Below the pieces are notes generated by a model. It was not told the origin of the DNA. It searched no databases and saw only the letters and a list, made by a program, of their open reading frames with translations. Shown piece after piece: positions 1 to 6,934 of a stretch of DNA of 24,272 nucleotides. Made by a program: the position numbers and the translations under genes. The stretch lies in NCBI GenBank assembly GCA_937998635.1, contig CALLDA010000139.1, positions 1 to 24,272 on the forward strand. The letters are read 5' to 3'. The DNA is from an uncultured Pseudomonadales bacterium. GTDB taxonomy: Bacteria > Pseudomonadota > Gammaproteobacteria > Pseudomonadales > Porticoccaceae. How positions within the stretch are numbered: position 1 is the stretch's first letter; every line of letters starts with the position of its first letter.

Positions 1-227
1 CACTTCATTGCCCAGGTTCTAGCGCTCCATTAAATATCTAAAATTGAGAATCGTAGTTTACCCACAGGGCACCACGTCATCCGACACCGGCTCCTTGCCC
101 AGGTCAATGCCTACAAATTGCCGCATGGCTTGGGAGTCATAGAGCGCTTCTTCCGTTCTTCCGTCCCCGGGTCGGAAAGTTCAAACCAATGCAGAAGAAA
201 ATGGATCCGCAACGCTGTGCCGGCGTT
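1..227 (-). pseudogene. Decayed IS5-family transposase fragment (continues past left edge)
   Basis: Reading the minus strand from about 227 down to 1, conceptual translation gives pieces typical of the N-terminal half of IS5-group DDE transposases: ALRIHFLLHWFELSDPGTEE, then ALYDSQAMRQFVGIDLGKEP, then TTILNFRYLMER, then NLGNEV at the edge. The pieces are collinear with an intact family member but not translatable as one protein. An 8-bp tandem duplication at 149-164 shifts the frame between the first two blocks. A TAA lies at 58-60 and a TAG at 19-21. No start region or terminal inverted repeat is visible; upstream of about 227 the similarity stops. The catalytic DDE residues would lie beyond the left edge. 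The family call rests on remembered motif order, not a search. Confidence 0.75.
149..164. repeat. 8-bp perfect tandem duplication inside the transposase remnant
   Basis: TCTTCCGT occurs twice back to back. Deleting one copy restores one reading frame across the LSDPGTEE and ALYDSQAM blocks of the transposase, so this is the lesion that broke the frame there. Confidence 0.85.
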
Positions 228-363
228 CATGAAAATGAAAGAGGCAAGCTTTTGCCCGAATATCTTGCCGATCACGGGCAGGTGATTAACTCCGCGCTGT
301 TAGTCGTTAATTAGTGTCGGCTTTTGTGAGTTTTTATGCAAACGACCAGCACTATCTACTGTG
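228..363. other. Non-coding stretch between transposase remnant and MBL gene
   Basis: No convincing gene. A 41-codon plus-strand ORF (189-314) runs antisense to the transposase remnant and lacks a ribosome binding site. Two short hairpins are possible (243-256 and around 269-285), but neither has a T-run, so I see no clear terminator for the MBL gene that ends at 364. Confidence 0.5.
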
Positions 364-1404
364 TTAGCTTGGCGGCGGCGTAGAAATATAACGATAACGA
401 ATCAGCCCTGCTTTTTCTTCCATGGCCACGTGACCACCTGCTTCAAGAATATCGCAATGGCCTAGAATTTCTGACATGACCGGAACCATTTGCTCCTGCC
501 AGGCTTTTGGAAATAACTCTTTGGCGATTTCCATTGGGTTCATCCAGCCGCCTTTTTCGAGGATGCGGCTGATTTTTAATAAGCGCCGGTCAGTTGACAG
601 GTTATAGGAGTTGATCAGTTCACAGTGATCCAGAATTGGCTCGCCGTGGGAAGGATAGGTCACCCTCGCTGGATAGGGTGCGACTTTGGCTAGCGATGCC
701 TGGTACTGGATAAGCGACGGCGGTCTCGCCTCGTCGCCGTAAGGAATTTGTAACAGGCAGACTGGCGTAATGTGAGGCAGTAAATGATCACCGGAAAATA
801 TCACCTGTGATTCTGCCTGCCAGTAGATGACTTCATCCGGGCAATGACCGGGCGTATGTACTGTTTCCAGGTTGAAACCGGGAATGTCGATTTGCTCGCC
901 GTCTTTGAGTAGATGCGTCGGCTCCATGGCCTCATAGGTGCTGGCAAAACCCGCCCGTCTGGCCAGGGCTTTATCGACCAGTTCCTGATCTACGCCCCAA
1001 AGCGAATAATAATATAGCTCCTTTTCAAGCCGGTCGGGCGGCGGTTGCATGCGTTCAATGGTCATCCACAAGTTTTCGTGGGCCCAGAGCTCACAGCCCG
1101 AGGCTTTATGGATGCGATGGGCCTGACCATAATGATCGGTATGGCCGTGGGTGAGAATGATTTTGGTGATGTCTTCGACGCGGCAATCGAGCTGCTTAAG
1201 ACCATCGTTAAGCGATTGCCAGGCTTCGTCCGAACGGACACCTGTGTCAATCAGGATGAGTTCATCGGAATTGTCTTCCGGAAAAATAAGGTAGCTGTTG
1301 ATATCCCCAAGTCCCGGAAATCCGGAAGGTGTCGGTATACGACCTACACGGGTAGAGCTTTCTTTTGCGCTGAAACGTCGAACATCGACTTCTTCTGTGG
1401 CCAT
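364..1404 (-). CDS. MBL-fold metallo-hydrolase (346 aa)
   Basis: Metallo-beta-lactamase-fold hydrolase, probably a soluble cytoplasmic enzyme because no signal peptide is seen. The full set of dinuclear metal ligands is present: THGHTDH gives H86, H88, D90 and H91, followed by H187 (TPGHC), D206 (SGDH) and H253 (PSHGE). The roughly 90 residues after the last ligand are compatible with the winged-helix C-terminal domain of LACTB2-like hydrolases. The ATG is preceded by AAGAGG with 4-5 nt spacing, which supports the start. It lies 223 bp downstream of the amidohydrolase on the same strand, so the two may act in one catabolic pathway. Substrate is unknown: thioesters, lactones and phosphodiesters are all possible for this fold. 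Family is confident, specific function is not. Confidence 0.85.
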   Translation of the reverse strand: MATEEVDVRRFSAKESSTRVGRIPTPSGFPGLGDINSYLIFPEDNSDELILIDTGVRSDEAWQSLNDGLKQLDCRVEDITKIILTHGHTDHYGQAHRIHKASGCELWAHENLWMTIERMQPPPDRLEKELYYYSLWGVDQELVDKALARRAGFASTYEAMEPTHLLKDGEQIDIPGFNLETVHTPGHCPDEVIYWQAESQVIFSGDHLLPHITPVCLLQIPYGDEARPPSLIQYQASLAKVAPYPARVTYPSHGEPILDHCELINSYNLSTDRRLLKISRILEKGGWMNPMEIAKELFPKAWQEQMVPVMSEILGHCDILEAGGHVAMEEKAGLIRYRYISTPPPS

Positions 1405-1579
1405 TAATCCTCTTATGTGACCACTGTCGAGTCACGAGCTGATTCATATCAGCCCCCTATCATGGCCAAAGTTCGGTCAATAAGGAAGCATTGCTTGAAT
1501 AAATTAGCCAGATTAGCCTCCGAGCGGAGGGCAATATTTTCAGGTATTGCTCAAATTTTTGCGCGATACACAGCGTTCG

Positions 1580-1615
1580 GCTGGCCCCGACGGACAAAAT
1601 AATGTCGGAGCCAGC
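1580..1615 (-). terminator. 12-bp stem hairpin just past the amidohydrolase stop
   Basis: GCTGGCTCCGAC and GTCGGGGCCAGC (minus strand) pair over 12 bp with a single G-T wobble around a 12-nt loop. The hairpin begins 12 nt after the stop codon of the 1628-3367 gene. There is no T-run on its 3' side in that direction, so it may stabilise the mRNA 3' end or act as a weak or factor-dependent terminator rather than a classical intrinsic one. Confidence 0.35.
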
Positions 1616-1627
1616 TTCGCGAAAAAT

Positions 1628-3367
1628 TTATGAAGACTGACTTTGTAGTGTGCTCATTTTTGTGCCCTGGCCGTGGCGGAGTAATTGTCCGCTGGTAGCG
1701 CCAGTGCATTCACCATCGATAAAGGTAAGGGTGCCATTAACCATGATGTAACGATAACCTTCGGCATATTGGACCCGTCGCCATTCACCCGCGGGAAAAT
1801 CATGGGCGATGATGGGTTCATCGGGAGTGACATTGAGATTGGCGTAGTCGTACACCAAAATATCGGCGGGTGCGCCCTGAACCAGGGTGCCGCGATCCTT
1901 AAACCCCGCACATTTAGCAGGCATTGCCGATAAGCGATAGTGAGCCTCTTCAAGACTGATCAGGGCATCCTCCCGAACCGTTTTGGCGATAAACTCGGTG
2001 GTGTAACGTCCGATGGTGATGTACTTGGTGTGGGCGCCGCCGTCAGATACTCCAGGAATAGCGTACTCGCAATCAAGGATTTCCTTGGCGTGGCCTTTGT
2101 TGGTGTTGTAGGGCGGATGGTAAAAAGTTGTTTGCAGATTGTCTTTGATGGCGATATCAAGCATGGCATCCATCGGGTGCTTGCCCATCATTTCACCCGC
2201 TTCGACTATGCTCTTGCCCTCGTACTTTTTGTTTTCTGGATTGATGGCGACTTTGACTTCAAATTTTGACACCGGCCCAGTGACGATGGGTGTGCGGCCA
2301 TGGTCGTAATGCTTGCGTAGCGCCTCTCGGTTTTCAGGTTTTTGCATCTGTTCAATGCGTTCCTCGACCGATCCTAAAGTAATGGCACGCCATTCATCGG
2401 TGCCATCAAGCAGGTTGTAATCTGCGAGCATGAAGTATTCATCATTGCCCACTACCGCCGCCTGACCCCAAACGGGACTGCCGTTAGCCTGACATTGTTC
2501 GACCCACTGAATGAGCTCGCGAAAGCTGTGGGGGCGATAGTCATTGGAGGCGATGGCGTTGAAGATCAGCGGCTGCCCGGAGACTCGTGCCAGTTGTTCG
2601 ATAAAGTGGTAATTATTGACCTGGGTAAGCTGAATATTGCCCGCGCCTCGCTTGCCGATAACTTCAGCAAAGGCCATACACAGGTCGTCACTCATAGTGT
2701 CAGTCACCATGGGGGTGCCATCATAATCCCGCTGAACGGCATATTGATCTTTACCCAGACGCTGTGCTGACCAACCGCAGGCCCCCGCGTCGAGAGCTTC
2801 GTCAAGCAAGCGGCACATTTCGGTAGTTTCTTCCCGGGTGGGATTCCGCTGTTTGGCCTCATCTAGGCCCATCACAGTGATCATGATGGGGCTGATGGGC
2901 ACATAGCTTAATACGTTGACACCGAGGGGAGTGCGATCCAGAAAATCCAGCCATTCTGGAAATGACTCCCACTCCCACTTCATGCCTGCTTTCATAGAGT
3001 CGAGAGGGATGGCCTCAACTCGTGACATCATCAGCATGGCTCGCTCTCTCAGTTCGGGAGCCATGGGCGCAAAACCAAAACCGCAATTACCAAGCACGAT
3101 TGATGTAACACCATGCCAGCCCGACAGCGTTGCGTAAGGGTCCCACTGGATTTGCGCGTCGTAATGGGTATGGAGGTCAACAAATCCTGGGCAGACGTTG
3201 AGTCCGCTAGCATCTATCACTTTATCTGCGCTCTCGGGATCGAGTTTGCCATCGCGATCTATATGGTTGATATGACCGTTTTTGATACCGATGTCGCCGG
3301 TAAAACGCGGCCCCCGGGTACCGTCAAAGATGGTGCCACCCTTGATGATTGTGTCGTAAATTGCCAT
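1628..3367 (-). CDS. Amidohydrolase, N-acyl-D-amino-acid deacylase-like (579 aa)
   Basis: Amidohydrolase-superfamily protein of the D-aminoacylase / N-acyl-D-amino-acid deacylase type. Visible features are the N-terminal beta-sandwich start (YDTIIKGGTIFDGT), the metal-binding HTH on the first barrel strand (FVDLHTH, H66 and H68), the family GNCGFGFAP segment with C95, the late SDGGAH motif expected to hold the catalytic Asp, and a C-terminal APADILVYD return to the sandwich. At 579 residues it is longer than D-aminoacylase (about 480). The His-containing motifs expected mid-barrel (a THxR type and an xSHH type) are not evident: the region reads IQLTQVNN and later LIFNAIASND. The physiological substrate is therefore uncertain. 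An AGGAG lies 7 nt before the ATG. No signal peptide is seen. It probably forms a unit with the MBL hydrolase downstream. Confidence 0.85.
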   Translation of the reverse strand: MAIYDTIIKGGTIFDGTRGPRFTGDIGIKNGHINHIDRDGKLDPESADKVIDASGLNVCPGFVDLHTHYDAQIQWDPYATLSGWHGVTSIVLGNCGFGFAPMAPELRERAMLMMSRVEAIPLDSMKAGMKWEWESFPEWLDFLDRTPLGVNVLSYVPISPIMITVMGLDEAKQRNPTREETTEMCRLLDEALDAGACGWSAQRLGKDQYAVQRDYDGTPMVTDTMSDDLCMAFAEVIGKRGAGNIQLTQVNNYHFIEQLARVSGQPLIFNAIASNDYRPHSFRELIQWVEQCQANGSPVWGQAAVVGNDEYFMLADYNLLDGTDEWRAITLGSVEERIEQMQKPENREALRKHYDHGRTPIVTGPVSKFEVKVAINPENKKYEGKSIVEAGEMMGKHPMDAMLDIAIKDNLQTTFYHPPYNTNKGHAKEILDCEYAIPGVSDGGAHTKYITIGRYTTEFIAKTVREDALISLEEAHYRLSAMPAKCAGFKDRGTLVQGAPADILVYDYANLNVTPDEPIIAHDFPAGEWRRVQYAEGYRYIMVNGTLTFIDGECTGATSGQLLRHGQGTKMSTLQSQSS

Positions 3368-3581
3368 GTGAAGCTCCTATATCGTTTTAGAATTTTTATG
3401 GGCAAGGTCTTTTTTATAAAGGAAGTGACTGAACATTTATTCTGTTTGTGGCTCCACTTAGTTATAGCACCGCGCTATGGAATCGCCACTTTATGTTTCC
3501 AGGATATGCGTGCTGGGCTGCCAGCTTTGTTTGTGTTGGTAATTAAAGGGCAATAATGGTCGGGCTTATGGCTCTTCTCGC
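3368..3581. other. Intergenic region between divergent amidohydrolase gene and rpsB promoter
   Basis: No gene with a credible start is seen on either strand. The plus-strand open frame reaching 3556 is the tail of a shadow of the amidohydrolase gene. The minus-strand promoter of the amidohydrolase must lie here, but I could not single out a convincing -35/-10 pair. Confidence 0.5.
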
Positions 3582-3610
3582 TTCAATAAAACGCATGTAT
3601 ATGGTATAAA
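3582..3610 (+). promoter_or_regulatory. Putative sigma-70 promoter of rpsB with GC discriminator
   Basis: A -10 box TATAAA at 3605-3610 is followed directly by GCGCGCGCC, and TTCAAT lies 17 bp upstream at 3582-3587. A GC-rich discriminator is the hallmark of stringently controlled ribosomal promoters and is known for rpsB promoters of enterobacteria. The -35 is weak (3 of 6 matches). Confidence 0.6.
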
Positions 3611-3616
3611 GCGCGC

Positions 3617-3776
3617 GCCAGTGGATAGGCCGCTGGGCTAGTTTTTTAAATTCGCACATATACCGGCACATTGATCCGGGTGCCCTCGTCATTAGCTGTA
3701 CCACTATGTGGGTTTAATGATAATGGGTTGGTCAATGGGGTATGTGGAAGATTAACCCCAACTTTGAGGAAAACTT
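3617..3776 (+). promoter_or_regulatory. rpsB 5' leader, candidate S2 autoregulatory element
   Basis: About 160 nt separate the inferred start site from the rpsB ATG. Near the ribosome binding site GGGGT (3737-3741) can pair with ACCCC (3755-3759), and the competing segment GTTGG (3728-3731 region) can pair with CCAAC (3758-3762), so two exclusive folds are possible just upstream of GAGGA (3766-3770). A further hairpin GGCAC...GTGCC lies around 3664-3684. In E. coli a long conserved rpsB leader mediates feedback by S2 on rpsB-tsf. That this leader does the same is inferred from position and structure. Confidence 0.45.
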
Positions 3777-4598
3777 ATGACGACTGTCAGCATGCGTGAC
3801 ATGTTAAAGGCCGGTGTTCACTTCGGTCACCAGACCCGTTACTGGAACCCTAAAATGAGCCCCTATATCTTCGGCGCTCGCAATAAAATCCACGTTATCA
3901 ATCTTGAGCACACTTTGCCCGCCTTTAATGCGGCGCTGGAACAAGTGCGTCAACTGGGTAGCAATGGTAATAAAGTATTATTTGTTGGCACCAAGCGTGC
4001 GGCACAAAAAGCTATTCAGGAACAAGCTGAGCGCGCTGGTATGCCCTATGTGGCTAATCGTTGGCTGGGTGGCATGTTGACCAACTACAAGACGATTCGG
4101 GCTTCTATCAAACGTTATCGGGACCTCCAGACAGAAAGTCAGAATGGAACCTTTGATAGGCTCACTAAGAAAGAAGCGCTGACTCGTATGCGCATGATGG
4201 AAAAGCTAGAGCGCTCCATCGGTGGTATTAAGGATATGGGCGGCTTACCCGACGCGCTGTTTGTGATCGATGTGGATCATGAGCGCATCGCGGTTGAGGA
4301 AGCCAATAAGCTGGGCATCCCTGTCATCGGTATTGTTGACTCTAATAGTAACCCCGATGGCATTGATGTTGTCATCCCCGGTAATGACGATGCGATCCGG
4401 GCCATTAATTTGTACGCAGTCGCTATGGCCGATGCCATTTTGTCCGGTAAGTCAGGGGATGCCGACCTGTCGGTTCGTGATGAATTTGTTGAGGTCACGG
4501 GTGAAGAGGCAGAAGCAGAAGCGGAAGCGGAAGAAGCACCGGTCATAGAAGAAAGTGAGACCCCAGAGCAAGCCGATACAAGTGGGGAGCCAGGCTGA
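3777..4598 (+). CDS. rpsB: 30S ribosomal protein S2 (273 aa)
   Basis: Small-subunit protein S2, needed for late 30S assembly and for docking S1. The sequence matches the family from MRDMLKAGVHFGHQTRYWNP through NRWLGGMLTN and GIVDSNSNPDGID. GAGGA lies 6 nt before the ATG. The family core ends near residue 240; beyond it lies a tail of about 30 residues, very acidic and built partly from Glu-Ala dipeptides encoded by a hexanucleotide repeat (4506-4529). E. coli S2 is 241 residues. It is the first gene of the block, behind a stringent-type promoter and a long leader, and is followed by a terminator-like hairpin before tsf. Confidence 0.98.
   Translation: MTTVSMRDMLKAGVHFGHQTRYWNPKMSPYIFGARNKIHVINLEHTLPAFNAALEQVRQLGSNGNKVLFVGTKRAAQKAIQEQAERAGMPYVANRWLGGMLTNYKTIRASIKRYRDLQTESQNGTFDRLTKKEALTRMRMMEKLERSIGGIKDMGGLPDALFVIDVDHERIAVEEANKLGIPVIGIVDSNSNPDGIDVVIPGNDDAIRAINLYAVAMADAILSGKSGDADLSVRDEFVEVTGEEAEAEAEAEEAPVIEESETPEQADTSGEPG
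4506..4529 (+). repeat. Four GARGCN hexanucleotide repeats in the rpsB tail
   Basis: GAGGCA GAAGCA GAAGCG GAAGCG encodes four Glu-Ala dipeptides in the acidic C-terminal tail of S2. Confidence 0.85.
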
Positions 4599-4638
4599 TC
4601 CAGGTTACCTTTGCTGCTTTGTTGGACAAACTATTATC

Positions 4639-4660
4639 AAGGGGGCGTGGCCCCCTTTTT
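4639..4660 (+). terminator. Intrinsic terminator/attenuator between rpsB and tsf
   Basis: AAGGGGGC (4639-4646) and GCCCCCTT (4650-4657) form an 8-bp stem with a 3-nt loop, followed by a T-run ending at 4660. This is a textbook Rho-independent signal. As tsf has no obvious strong promoter of its own in the 97-bp gap, the hairpin probably acts as a partial terminator that sets the S2 to EF-Ts ratio (inference). Confidence 0.85.
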
Positions 4661-4695
4661 ATCAATTTAAGTTGAATATTTAAGAGGATCTGTCG

Positions 4696-5562
4696 ATGAC
4701 TGCTATTAAAGCGACCCAGGTTAAAGAGCTTCGTGAGCGCACCGGGCTGGGCATGATGGAATGTAAAAAAGCGTTGGTCGAAGCTGCCGGAGATATCGAA
4801 CAGGCTATCGAAGATTTGCGTAAATCCAGCGGTATGAAAGCCGCTAAGAAAGCCGGGCGCACCGCTGCCGATGGCATGGTGATGCTGAAAGTGGCGGACG
4901 ACGGCAGCTACGGCGTGGTGGTTGAAGTCAATTCAGAAACTGACTTTGTCGCCCGTGATGAGGGTTTTAAGGCCTTTGTAAGCGCTGTGGTTGATAAAGC
5001 CTTTGACGGCAAACTGGCCAATGTAGAGGACCTGATGGATGCCGAAATGGAATCAACTCGGGAAGCCCTGGTGCAGAAAATTGGTGAAAATATCAGTGTC
5101 AGAAGAGTCCAGCTGATGGAAGCGCCGCTGGTTGATGGTTATGTACACAGTAATAATCGCATAGCTGTACTGGTCGCCCTGGATGGCGGCGATAGCGTGG
5201 TGGCCAAAGATGTCGCTATGCACATAGCAGCGCTTAATCCACAGGTGGCGAAACCAGAAGACATGCCGGCCGATTTAATTGCTAAAGAAAAAGATATTTA
5301 TATGGTTCAGGCTCAGGAAAGCGGTAAGCCGGAAGAAATTATTGAAAAAATGGTTTCCGGTCGAGTCAAGAAGTTCCTTGCTGAAAGCAGTCTTGTTGAG
5401 CAGGCTTTTGTTAAAGATCCTGATATTAAAGTGGGTAAGTTGTTAGCGGCGGCCGGAGCGGATATAAAAGGCTTTACGCGTTTCGAAGTCGGTGAAGGCA
5501 TCGAAGTAAAAGAAGAAGATTTTGCTGCGGAAGTCGCAGCGCAAATCAGTGCCCAGAAGTAG
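4696..5562 (+). CDS. tsf: Elongation factor Ts (288 aa)
   Basis: Guanine nucleotide exchange factor for EF-Tu, cytosolic. The N-terminal UBA-like domain is clear (VKELRERTGLGMMECKKAL, residues 9-27). The TDFVARDEGF motif at 82-91 contains the Asp-Phe pair (D83, F84) that inserts into EF-Tu and disturbs the Mg site. Length is close to E. coli EF-Ts (283). AAGAGGA with 8 nt spacing precedes the ATG. It lies between the rpsB attenuator and pyrH (35-bp gap), the order usual in bacteria. Confidence 0.98.
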   Translation: MTAIKATQVKELRERTGLGMMECKKALVEAAGDIEQAIEDLRKSSGMKAAKKAGRTAADGMVMLKVADDGSYGVVVEVNSETDFVARDEGFKAFVSAVVDKAFDGKLANVEDLMDAEMESTREALVQKIGENISVRRVQLMEAPLVDGYVHSNNRIAVLVALDGGDSVVAKDVAMHIAALNPQVAKPEDMPADLIAKEKDIYMVQAQESGKPEEIIEKMVSGRVKKFLAESSLVEQAFVKDPDIKVGKLLAAAGADIKGFTRFEVGEGIEVKEEDFAAEVAAQISAQK

Positions 5563-5597
5563 TTTTAAGTTTAGAAAAGTGTAAGTCTGGAGCCAGG

Positions 5598-6353
5598 ATG
5601 AGTAATAGCAGTGGCAAGGATAAAAAATATAAACGCATCCTGCTGAAACTGAGCGGCGAGGAGCTAATGGGCGACGAGGGCTTTGGGATTGATCCTAAAG
5701 TTCTCGATCGTATGGCCCTTGAAATCGGCCAGTTGGTGGGTATTGGCGTTCAGGTTGGGTTGGTGATCGGTGGCGGTAACCTGTTTCGCGGTGCGGCTTT
5801 AAGCGCCGCAGGCATGGAGCGGGTGACCGGTGATCACATGGGCATGTTGGCAACCGTAATGAATGGTTTAGCCATGCGTGATGCTCTGGATCGCAACAAT
5901 ATTTCGGCCAGGGTGATGTCAGCGATACCCATGAGTGGTGTGGTTGAACATTATGATCGGCGTCGTGCCTTAGGCTATTTATCATCCGGTGAAGTGGTTA
6001 TTTTTTCAGCGGGTACCGGTAACCCTCTTTTTACTACTGATTCAGCAGCCTGCTTGCGAGGCATTGAGATCGACGCTGAGCTGGTGTTAAAGGCGACAAA
6101 AGTCGATGGCGTATATTCTGCTGACCCCTTTAAAACACCTGATGCTGAGTTATATGAGCAATTGACCTACGACCAGGTGCTCGATAAAAAACTTGAGGTA
6201 ATGGACTTGACGGCGATTTGTTTGTGTCGAGAGCACAACATGCCAGTGCGGGTGTTCCGTATGTCAAAGCCTGGAGCACTGCTGAGCATTGTGGTGGGTG
6301 GTAACGAGGGTACTTTGATCGAGGAACTGCCGGCGGCGGAGGGTAAGAGATGA
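5598..6353 (+). CDS. pyrH: UMP kinase (251 aa)
   Basis: Amino acid kinase-family UMP kinase that makes UDP from UMP and ATP for pyrimidine nucleotide supply. Motifs present: LKLSGEELMG (ATP phosphate binding, about residue 12), VIGGGNLFRG (UMP site), DHMGMLATVMNGLAMRDAL (GTP/UTP effector and subunit contact region), GTGNPLFTTDSAA (UMP binding) and KATKVDGVYSADP (nucleotide binding). The N-terminus is about 8 residues longer than E. coli PyrH and hydrophilic. GGAG lies 5 nt before the ATG. The stop overlaps the frr start by 4 bp (ATGA), suggesting translational coupling. Confidence 0.98.
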   Translation: MSNSSGKDKKYKRILLKLSGEELMGDEGFGIDPKVLDRMALEIGQLVGIGVQVGLVIGGGNLFRGAALSAAGMERVTGDHMGMLATVMNGLAMRDALDRNNISARVMSAIPMSGVVEHYDRRRALGYLSSGEVVIFSAGTGNPLFTTDSAACLRGIEIDAELVLKATKVDGVYSADPFKTPDAELYEQLTYDQVLDKKLEVMDLTAICLCREHNMPVRVFRMSKPGALLSIVVGGNEGTLIEELPAAEGKR

Positions 6354-6907
6354 TTAATGAATTAAAAGCAGATGCTAAAGAACGTATGGAAAAAACTGTC
6401 GAGGCTTTGGGTCATGCGATGAATAAAATCCGCACGGGCAGGGCGCATCCCAGTATTCTGGAGGCTGTTTATGTCAGCTATTACGGTAGTGATACGCCGC
6501 TGGCTCAGGTGGCTAATATCTCTGTTTTAGATGCCCGGACGCTGGCAGTGACGCCCTGGGAAAAAAATCTTGTGCAGGATATCGAAAAAGCCATTATGAA
6601 ATCTGACCTTGGGCTGAATCCTTCAACGGCGGGAGAGGTTATTCGTATTCCCATGCCAGCCCTAACGGAAGAGACGCGAAAAGGCTTCATTCGCCATGCC
6701 CGCCAGGAAGCGGAAAACTCTAAAGTTGCGGTACGTAATATCCGGCGTGATGTCCTGTCCGACTTCAAAGACTTGTTAAAAGAAAAAGAAATTACTGAGG
6801 ATGAAGATCGCCGTGCACAGGATGAGGTGCAGAAAATAACCGATAGTTTTATCGCCGCTATCGATGAGGCACTCGGTGTTAAAGAAAAGGATTTAATGGA
6901 GATCTGA
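6350..6907 (+). CDS. frr: Ribosome recycling factor (185 aa)
   Basis: RRF dissociates post-termination ribosomes together with EF-G. The length equals that of E. coli RRF (185). Conserved segments are KIRTGRAHPSILE, the domain II stretch beginning TPLAQVANISV, and the long C-terminal helix NIRRDVLSDFKDLLKEKEI. The start ATG overlaps the pyrH stop (ATGA) and has GGGTAAGAG upstream. The next gene, uppS, is in the same reading frame, separated only by the TGA and nine sense codons. Confidence 0.98.
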   Translation: MINELKADAKERMEKTVEALGHAMNKIRTGRAHPSILEAVYVSYYGSDTPLAQVANISVLDARTLAVTPWEKNLVQDIEKAIMKSDLGLNPSTAGEVIRIPMPALTEETRKGFIRHARQEAENSKVAVRNIRRDVLSDFKDLLKEKEITEDEDRRAQDEVQKITDSFIAAIDEALGVKEKDLMEI

Positions 6908-6934
6908 ATTGATAGCTTCTGCACAGACGCAAAT

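Noticed and set aside
189..314. 41-codon plus-strand ORF
   Set aside because: Antisense to the transposase remnant over part of its length, no ribosome binding site, no recognisable motif.
1439..1452. Inverted repeat CTGAT-4-ATCAG just upstream of the MBL gene
   Set aside because: Only 5-bp arms and no promoter could be placed beside it; chance is as likely as an operator.
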